From Hominiventricola filiformis (lineage in GTDB: Bacteria > Bacillota > Clostridia > Lachnospirales > Lachnospiraceae): DNA of 64,000 bases. The stretch spans positions 17,221 through 81,220 of the forward strand of contig NZ_JAJEPS010000013.1 in NCBI RefSeq assembly GCF_020686965.1, in the 5' to 3' direction. A program made the position numbers and the translations under genes. The first letter of the stretch is position 1. Every line of letters starts with the position of its first letter. The notes beneath the pieces are model-generated. The model was not told the DNA's origin and did no database searches. It worked only from the letters and a program-made list of their open reading frames with translations. Of the stretch, positions 58,312-64,000 are shown piece by piece.

Positions 58312-59223
58312 ATGACAAACACAAAATCATCTGCCCAACTACCTTTTGGTTCCGTCGGTTTTCATATAACCTCTGCGCTTCCTCTCCAGACACTTCGTGG
58401 AATCGGCATGCATCACATCACTTCCCATGACTATCATTGGGATAACCGAGTCCGCAAAAACTCTTATGTATTACTTCAGTACACGATTTCAGGAAAAGGA
58501 AGTTTCCAGACACCAGACCATACCTATCCTCAACAGACGGGTGATCTCTTCCTTGTTCAAGTACCCGGAGACAGCCAATACTCATTACCCGACGATTCGG
58601 AATACTGGGATGTTCTTTATCTGGAATTTTCCTCCGAGTGTCTCCCTCTTCTCTACCACATTCATCTTTCCTGTGGACCTGCCTTCCACCTGGAAGCATC
58701 CAGTACTTTACCTGAACAGATGAAACAGCTCTATGCTGATGCGATTTCCAATCAATTAGCATCGGTATTTGATAATTCAAAAGCGGCCTACGCTTTTCTT
58801 TTAGATCTGGCAGATTATGCATTAGAAAACCCGGCACTTTCTTCACCTCGTGTTACACTGGCCAAGAACTATCTGGATTCCAATTATTACAACACGGATC
58901 TGAATCTTGACGAAGTCGCTGATGCCGTCGGTCTGTCCAAGTATCATCTTTGCAGAGAATTCAACCATCTCTATGGAATCTCGCCCGGAAAATATCTGGC
59001 GAATCTGCATCTTCAGAAATCCTGTGCGCTTCTTTTACAGAGCCATCAGCACACAATTGCCGAAATCGCCTCCATGGTCGGATTTTCAAATGATAATTAT
59101 TTTTGCAAAGTCTTTCGAAAAGCCTTCGGAACTACACCAACTCAATATCGGCTTCAAAATCAGAACTATGATCTTGTCCGCGTTCTCCATGATTCGCATT
59201 CCAGGGTTCCATCTGATAAATAA
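58312..59223 (+). CDS. AraC-family regulator (alpha-galactosidase-linked)
   Basis: The product has 303 residues. An N-terminal cupin-like sensor (about 20-170, with HHITSHDYHWDN and VLLQYTISGKGSFQT) precedes two helix-turn-helices at the C-terminus (LDEVADAVGLSKYHLCREF; IAEIASMVGFSNDNYFCKVF). ATG 58312 follows GAAAGGAG. Divergent from the alpha-galactosidase-PTS operon, it is the probable activator. Its last 92 bp overlap the 3' end of the convergent GH13 gene. Confidence 0.92.
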   Translation: MTNTKSSAQLPFGSVGFHITSALPLQTLRGIGMHHITSHDYHWDNRVRKNSYVLLQYTISGKGSFQTPDHTYPQQTGDLFLVQVPGDSQYSLPDDSEYWDVLYLEFSSECLPLLYHIHLSCGPAFHLEASSTLPEQMKQLYADAISNQLASVFDNSKAAYAFLLDLADYALENPALSSPRVTLAKNYLDSNYYNTDLNLDEVADAVGLSKYHLCREFNHLYGISPGKYLANLHLQKSCALLLQSHQHTIAEIASMVGFSNDNYFCKVFRKAFGTTPTQYRLQNQNYDLVRVLHDSHSRVPSDK

Positions 59224-60823
59224 CCGCCTCATATGGTCTGAGTTCTGTAATTTTTTCCGCGGCAGGCGTATCTGCATAATTACTAAGCATGACCTGCCCG
59301 GCTCTCTTACACTGTAACTTTCTTGTCTTCTCATGAAAGTTACAGATAATCAGCCATTTTTCCTCCTCCAGCGTTCTTGTATAGATATAAAGGTCTTCAT
59401 CCTCTGGGAACAGCAGTTGATAAGTTCCGTATACCATAACTTCATGTTCTTTCCGAAGTTGGATCAATTTCTGATAATGATAGAAAACGGACTCTGGATC
59501 CGCTAATGCCTGTTCTACATTGATTTCCTTATAATTTGGATTGACTCTGTACCATGGAGTTCCTTCTGTAAATCCTGCATTCTTTTCAGCATTCCACTGC
59601 ATCGGTGTCCTTGCATTATCCCTCGCCTTCGCCCGGATTGCATACATGGTCTCTTCCTCTGTGAATCCCGCTTTCAGGCGTTCTTGATAAATGTTCTGTG
59701 TCTCAATATCAGGAAATTCATCAATCGTCTGAAATGGAACATTCGTCATTCCAATCTCTTCCCCCTGATAGATATACGGTGTCCCCTTCATTCCATGAAG
59801 CAGTGTCGCAAGCATTTTTGCAGACAGAACACGATAGTCTCCGTCATTTCCCCAACGGGAAACGATTCTTGGGAGATCATGGTTATTCCAGAATAAACTG
59901 TTCCATCCATGACCTTCTAACTCTGTCTGCCATTTGCTGAAAACACACTTCAGATCCGGCAGATAAAGTGGTTTCAAATCCCATCTCTGTCCGCCCGGTT
60001 TCTTATCCAGCTGAATCTGTTCAAACTGGAAGATCATACTAAGTTCTTTCCTTTCCGGATCAGTATATAATCTTCCAATCTCCGGGGTCGCCCCCCAGCA
60101 CTCACCAACCGTCATGCTGTCCCTGTGACCAAAGGTCGCTTCGTTCATCTCATGCAGGTATTTATGAAGCATCGGCCCATTCTCTTTGATCTTCTGATCC
60201 GGTATCTTTCCAATCAGATCAATCACATCCATACGGAAACCTGCAATTCCCTGATCCAACCACCAATTCATCATGTCATAAATTTTCTGCCTCAGCTTCG
60301 GGTTCTCCCAGTTCAGATCTGGCTGTTTTTTACTGTAAAAATGCAGATAATACTCATTCGTCTCCGGCGAATATTCCCATGCACTTCCACCGAAGTTTGA
60401 CATCAGATCATTTGGTGGCTGTCCAGCTTCACCTTTTCTCCAGATGTAGTAGTCCCGGTATGGATTATCCAAGCTTTTCTTTGCTTCTATGAACCATGGA
60501 TGTTCATCTGATGTATGGTTCACTACCAGATCCATAATGATTTTGATATCATTATCTTGACATTTTTGTATCAATATCTTCATATCTTCCATTGTTCCAA
60601 ATTCCGGGTAAACCGCACGATAATCAGAGATATCATATCCATTGTCATCCTGCGGCGACTGATAGATTGGACAGATCCAGAGTACATTGACTCCCAGTTT
60701 TTTCAGATATTCAATTTTCCCTGTAATTCCTGGAATATCCCCCATTCCATCCCCATTGCTGTCGGCAAAACTCCGAGGATAGATCTGATAAACGACACTG
60801 CTTTGCCACCATTTCTTCTCCAT
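59132..60823 (-). CDS. GH13 alpha-glucosidase (oligo-1,6-glucosidase type)
   Basis: The product has 563 residues. Barrel motifs: MDLVVNHTSDEHPWF (region I), GIAGFRMDVIDLIG with nucleophile Asp (II), MTVGECWGA with acid/base Glu (III), FWNNHDLPR (IV), and QGEEIGMTN typical of GH13 oligo-1,6-glucosidases; trehalose-6-phosphate hydrolase is a close alternative. Cytoplasmic. ATG 60823 has AGGGG upstream; the frame to 60859 is rejected. The C-terminal tail after YQMEPW is an unusual 22-residue extension (NANHGERGQDHSS and more) that lies inside the opposite AraC gene. Confidence 0.92.
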   Translation of the reverse strand: MEKKWWQSSVVYQIYPRSFADSNGDGMGDIPGITGKIEYLKKLGVNVLWICPIYQSPQDDNGYDISDYRAVYPEFGTMEDMKILIQKCQDNDIKIIMDLVVNHTSDEHPWFIEAKKSLDNPYRDYYIWRKGEAGQPPNDLMSNFGGSAWEYSPETNEYYLHFYSKKQPDLNWENPKLRQKIYDMMNWWLDQGIAGFRMDVIDLIGKIPDQKIKENGPMLHKYLHEMNEATFGHRDSMTVGECWGATPEIGRLYTDPERKELSMIFQFEQIQLDKKPGGQRWDLKPLYLPDLKCVFSKWQTELEGHGWNSLFWNNHDLPRIVSRWGNDGDYRVLSAKMLATLLHGMKGTPYIYQGEEIGMTNVPFQTIDEFPDIETQNIYQERLKAGFTEEETMYAIRAKARDNARTPMQWNAEKNAGFTEGTPWYRVNPNYKEINVEQALADPESVFYHYQKLIQLRKEHEVMVYGTYQLLFPEDEDLYIYTRTLEEEKWLIICNFHEKTRKLQCKRAGQVMLSNYADTPAAEKITELRPYEAVIYQMEPWNANHGERGQDHSSDFEADIELV

Positions 60824-60963
60824 CTTATGTCCCCTTCTTGCTTTTTTTATTCGAACCAAGTATAATACAAAAAATAAAATGATACTTTCATTATTTTATC
60901 AAAAAATAACACAATATTATGCAGCAGTTCAGCCACGCGTCTGTGCAAGAAAGGAGATCTCTC

Positions 60964-61842
60964 ATGTTACGTTCCTTAAAAGAGACAAATCTTCACGGAA
61001 CCCCTATGTTCCCCTTACAGATTTATTCTCATAAAGATAAGAACGGTTTCTATTCCGTTACTGCCCACTGGCATGAGGAATTGGAATTTCTCTATATTGA
61101 GGAAGGAACTATGCACGGAATCATTTCCGGAACCCCTTATGAAATGAAAGCCGGTGAATTCTATTTCATCAACTCTGGTGAGCTGCATGAATTAAGCACA
61201 CACAACCATTCCCTGCATCATGCAATCGTTTTCGATCCCCAATTACTTAATTTTGATTTGTATGATGCCTGTCAGCACAATTTTATCCAGCCAATCACAC
61301 AGAAGAAACTGCTCTTCCCAAACAACATCTCCAGTGCCCTCAGTCAGAAAGAACGAGAAAGTCTCCGACAGCTTTTTCTTGCAATGATCTATAATTACCA
61401 CCACCCGGAACAATGTGCACTTCTCAAAATTAAGATCTGTCTTCTGCAGATTCTGGAACTCTGTTTCCGCACAGAAATTCTTATACAGAACCAGACTACC
61501 GGAAAGCAGCTCTCCTCCATGAATCAGCTGAAGGAAGTGCTTGATTTTATCCGGTCACATTATGCCGAAGAAATTACATTAAAAAAACTTGCTGACATTG
61601 CCTGCATGAGCCCGACCTATTTCTGCAAATATTTCCATCAGGAGATGGGCAAGACACCGTTCGCCTTCCTGAATGAATACCGCATCAAAAAAGCCGCCAT
61701 CCTTTTGGATGACAGCTCACTGTATGTTTCTGATATTGCCATTAACTGTGGCTTTGACAACATCAGCTATTTTATTCGTAAGTTCAAAGAATACCAAGGA
61801 ATCACCCCAAAAAAATACAGAAGCCGGAAGATGCCAGAATAA
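60964..61842 (+). CDS. AraC-family regulator (GH13-linked)
   Basis: The product has 292 residues. The N-terminal cupin domain has TAHWHEELEFLYIEEGTMHG and AGEFYFINSGELHEL, the His/Glu pattern of sugar-sensing cupins. Two C-terminal helix-turn-helices follow (LKKLADIACMSPTYFCKYF; VSDIAINCGFDNISYFIRKF, PKKYR end). AAGGAG lies 7 nt before ATG 60964. It is divergent from the GH13 gene (140-bp gap) and probably activates it. Confidence 0.92.
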   Translation: MLRSLKETNLHGTPMFPLQIYSHKDKNGFYSVTAHWHEELEFLYIEEGTMHGIISGTPYEMKAGEFYFINSGELHELSTHNHSLHHAIVFDPQLLNFDLYDACQHNFIQPITQKKLLFPNNISSALSQKERESLRQLFLAMIYNYHHPEQCALLKIKICLLQILELCFRTEILIQNQTTGKQLSSMNQLKEVLDFIRSHYAEEITLKKLADIACMSPTYFCKYFHQEMGKTPFAFLNEYRIKKAAILLDDSSLYVSDIAINCGFDNISYFIRKFKEYQGITPKKYRSRKMPE

Positions 61843-61850
61843 ATAAAGCT

Positions 61851-62018
61851 ATGATCTTACCACTGTTTGGCGATTCGTACAATATTTATATTCCTTTTTT
61901 GTGTATGTTTTACAATATATACTCGGCATTTTTTACAATGCTCGCCTTCCTGACCCTTGTGGTTGGATCTTTTCTTACTTTCCCGATGAAAATCAAGCTT
62001 CGTACTGCTGCTATTTAA
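61851..62018 (+). CDS. Small hydrophobic ORF or transporter C-terminal remnant (55 aa)
   Basis: The frame gives 55 residues beginning MILPLFGDSYNIYIPF, containing MLAFLTLVVGSFLTF and ending PMKIKLRTAAI. This reads as one or two membrane helices followed by a basic cytoplasmic tail, like the last helix of a transporter. No good ribosome site precedes it (AATAAAG only), and it starts 8 bp after the AraC stop. Either a leaderless-coupled small membrane protein or the relic of a lost sugar transporter. I cannot name the family. Confidence 0.4.
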   Translation: MILPLFGDSYNIYIPFLCMFYNIYSAFFTMLAFLTLVVGSFLTFPMKIKLRTAAI

Positions 62019-62026
62019 TGTCTTTG

Positions 62027-62095
62027 TCGTACAGGGTCACTTTCCTTTGTAATGTTTTGGAGCAAACTCATTATACATCAGAAAGCCCTGTACGA
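62027..62095 (+). terminator. Long hairpin with T-run (terminator or small RNA)
   Basis: A perfect 10-bp stem TCGTACAGGG (62027-62036) / CCCTGTACGA (62086-62095) encloses 49 nt, extended by TTTC/GAAA inside, and is followed by TATTTTTTTA. The large loop is unusual for a simple terminator. It ends rightward transcription from the AraC and small-ORF region. Confidence 0.6.
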
Positions 62096-62170
62096 TATTT
62101 TTTTATGAAAAAGTTGTAAAGTGGTGTAAAGATTAATGATCTTTGTATTGGCACCGAAAATATATTTATT

Positions 62171-62212
62171 TCTCCGCGGCTTTTCTTTCAGGATGGGAGA
62201 GTGCCGCGGAGA
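62171..62212. terminator. Strong bidirectional terminator hairpin
   Basis: A perfect 10-bp stem TCTCCGCGGC/GCCGCGGAGA with a 22-nt loop, followed by ATTTTTTG on the plus strand and by AAATAAATATATTTT on the minus. It lies between the two convergent units, and is probably the terminator of the permease gene ending at 62264. No gene is seen in 62096-62263. Confidence 0.75.
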
Positions 62213-62263
62213 ATTTTTTGCGAAGAAAGAATTGTTATAGCTTTTGTAATTCCTGGAAAACCT

Positions 62264-63411
62264 TTATCTAAGAAAAAAATACAATATTAACATGAATATC
62301 ATGAATATAATATTGGAGGCCGTGAATATTCCCAAATACTTCCCTCTCAGATTCCTGTTTTCTTTTGCAATATATTTGAAGCTTATCAGACTTGCCATGG
62401 ATGCAATCAGAGTGCCGAGACCTCCAATATTGGTTCCGACAATTAAAGCCCGGTAATTATCTGTAAAGCCAGATAAAAGAAGTGCAGCGGGAACATTGCT
62501 CATAATCTGACTAGCAAGAACAGCAGTAAGTGTTTCCCTTCCTGCCATGATTCTTTCCAGAAAACTGCTGAATTGCGGAATCCTTCCAAGGTTGCCGATA
62601 AAAATAAATAATGCGATAAAGGTGGCAAGCAGGGAGTAATCCACCCTGCTTATATTTTCCCTGTTTCTTAGCAGCATATATATAAGAACCAATACAAGAG
62701 GAATCTGGTATGGAATGATACGTGCAACAGTGAGCAGGCAGATTGTAAATAAGATCAGGTAAGCGGCCAAGTATTCCATGTTAAGTTCTTTTCTGTCAGA
62801 GAATCCCAAAAGAGTTTTATCTTTTTCGGAACCGCATACGTGAGGTGCTTTGGCAGCGGCTACCTGTATCCATATCAGAAGAAGGATAAGTGCTGTGGCG
62901 GAATAGGGAAGCATCAGGGTTATTAATTCTGCCGCGGACATCCCTGCTCTGGCATATAGATAAAGGTTCTGCGGATTTCCGATTGGTGTGAGCATGCTTC
63001 CGAGATTAGCAGCGATTGTCTGCATGGCTACTATTTTAAGAAGCCAGTAATTGCCCAGTTCCTTTGGCAGTTTATGCACAATGATCAGTGCAAGAGGAAC
63101 AAAAGTAATCAATGCCACATCATTGGTGATCACCATTGACAGGAAAAAACATAAGAGGACCAACAGCCTGATCACACCCACAGTTTCCGATGTTCCCATC
63201 AGCAATTTTTTGGCAAGTATATCAAAAACACCAACAGCCTTCAAACCAGTTACAATTGCCATCAAACAGAAGAGGAGCCCGAGAGTCCTGAAATCGATAT
63301 AAGTAAAATAAGCCTTATCCGGTCTGACCCAGAACATAGAAAGAAGCGCCAGGATCACTGCAATTGACAAAACAGTTTCTTTCCTGAAAAAACATATAAT
63401 TTTTGTAACAT
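62264..63411 (-). CDS. ArsB/CitT-type (SLC13) anion permease with frameshifted start
   Basis: About 380 residues with ten or eleven helices; IDFRTLGLLFCLMAIVTGL, SMVITNDVALITFVPLALI and GSMLTPIGNPQNLYLY are hallmarks of the ArsB/CitMHS ion transporter clan. It could export arsenite or move a dicarboxylate; no ars genes are nearby. The expected ATG (63411), preceded by AAAGGAA, is one base out of frame with the rest: one extra A in the A5 run at 63400-63404 would read MLQKIICFFRKETVLS, the expected N-terminus. The sequenced allele may start at a TTG (VLSIAV) after AGGAAAG, or be impaired. Confidence 0.75.
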
Positions 63412-63537
63412 AATATTTCCTTTCCGGTCTGATACGACTGCGTATAAGTATATCACAGAAACATCCAGAAAAAAAGAATATCATTTTGTATTGTGGATTG
63501 TACCTGTCTGGAATAGGGATAAAGTATCTTATTTTTC

Positions 63538-64000
63538 GGGAGCATCCCAAAGTTTGTGTAAATCTCCAAACTGATGTAAAATAAAATTACTCAGTTTGGA
63601 GGTTATTTTTATGGCAAGAAGAAAAGACAGCCCACAAAAAGCAGCAATGCGAGAAATGATGCGTGATTATCTGAAGAATAATGATATCAGTATCAAAGAC
63701 GGCACTGATGTAAACAGTATCATGCATGACATGATGTCTGTCCTTTTGGAAGGTGCTTTGGATGAGGAACTGGATGAGGAATTAGGTTATTCCAAGTATG
63801 ACTATCGAAACAAAGAAACAGATAACAGTCGGAATGGACATTCCAGCAAAACTATGCACACAAGCTATGGAGATATGAATGTAGCTATTCCAACAGATCG
63901 TAACGGTGAGTATGAGCCTCAGCTAATCAAAAAATATCAGAATACTGTGACTCAGGACATGGAAGAAAAAATACTTTCCATGTATGCCAAGGGAATGACA
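63538..64000 (+). mobile_element. IS256-family insertion sequence, left part
   Basis: The left end is near 63538, where CATCCCAAAGTTTGTGTAAA resembles IS256-group terminal repeats. An inner inverted sequence CTCCAAACTG/CAGTTTGGAG (63567-63604) precedes the transposase. The right end lies beyond the window. The exact outer boundary and the 8-bp target duplication cannot be set. Confidence 0.75.
63611..64000 (+). CDS. IS256-family transposase, N-terminal part (cut by right edge)
   Basis: The frame is open for 130 codons from ATG 63611 (GGAGG 8 nt upstream) to the window edge. It begins MARRKDSPQKAAMREMMRDY and contains LEGALDEELDEELGYSKYD, NSRNGHSSKTMHTSYGDM and IPTDRNGEYEPQLIKKYQ, the N-terminal half of MULE-type IS256 transposases that recognise the ends. 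The DDE catalytic core is outside the window. The copy appears intact so far. Confidence 0.95.
   Translation, partial: MARRKDSPQKAAMREMMRDYLKNNDISIKDGTDVNSIMHDMMSVLLEGALDEELDEELGYSKYDYRNKETDNSRNGHSSKTMHTSYGDMNVAIPTDRNGEYEPQLIKKYQNTVTQDMEEKILSMYAKGMT

Overview
The window looks like a chromosomal segment of a low-to-mid GC, spore-forming Firmicute of the Lachnospiraceae type (Blautia/Dorea/[Ruminococcus]-like). This rests on SpoIIID, strong Gram-positive Shine-Dalgarno sites, frequent TTG starts, SpaA-type surface adhesins, and the style of the mobilizable elements. Genus cannot be decided from the sequence alone.

Region 1 (1-14,240) is accessory DNA: two integrative elements stacked in tandem downstream of guaA. 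Element 1 runs off the left edge. It shows the 5' end of a tyrosine integrase gene, a five-copy iteron-like array, a winged-helix protein, an excisionase-like protein and a divergent XRE repressor. Element 2 (about 1,893-14,240) is complete. From left to right it carries a KilA-N protein, a SbcC/SbcD-like ATPase-nuclease pair (cargo), TnpV, a MobA/MobL relaxase with an oriT-like inverted repeat, DUF5348, a small charged protein, a six-copy octamer array, a RepA-type ATPase, a MobC-like protein, integrase, excisionase and a divergent XRE repressor. Both right ends show the same plan: repressor, terminator, a pair of 8-9 bp direct repeats spaced 11 bp apart, then a GARTTTGAATAR sequence that at 14,229 is the guaA 3' end.

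Region 2 (14,229-28,150) is housekeeping: guaA, sstT, spoIIID, tRNA-Val and tRNA-Met, a probable cell-wall-peptide utilization operon (PepV-like dipeptidase, dipeptide epimerase, DUF819 membrane protein, transglutaminase-like protein), an AGCS amino-acid symporter, a PadR-controlled SEDS-like membrane protein, and a SpoU-type RNA methylase.

Region 3 (28,200-51,350) is rich in surface and transport functions. It holds a 2,477-aa thioester/SpaA-repeat adhesin with a structured leader and a CDF metal exporter under a NiCo riboswitch. An operon follows with nucleoside phosphorylase, a complete ECF transporter and nicotinamidase. LOG-family, stand-alone RsmH and CYTH genes come next, then a second large surface protein downstream of a MalT-like LuxR regulator. 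Both surface proteins end in the same non-canonical SAxTGD motif.

Region 4 (51,440-64,000) has an HAD phosphatase, a MATE exporter with a divergent Lrp regulator, and an alpha-galactoside/alpha-glucoside locus (PTS IIBC, GH36, GH13, two AraC regulators). It ends with a small membrane ORF, an ArsB/CitT-type permease whose start is frameshifted, and an IS256-family insertion sequence cut by the right edge.
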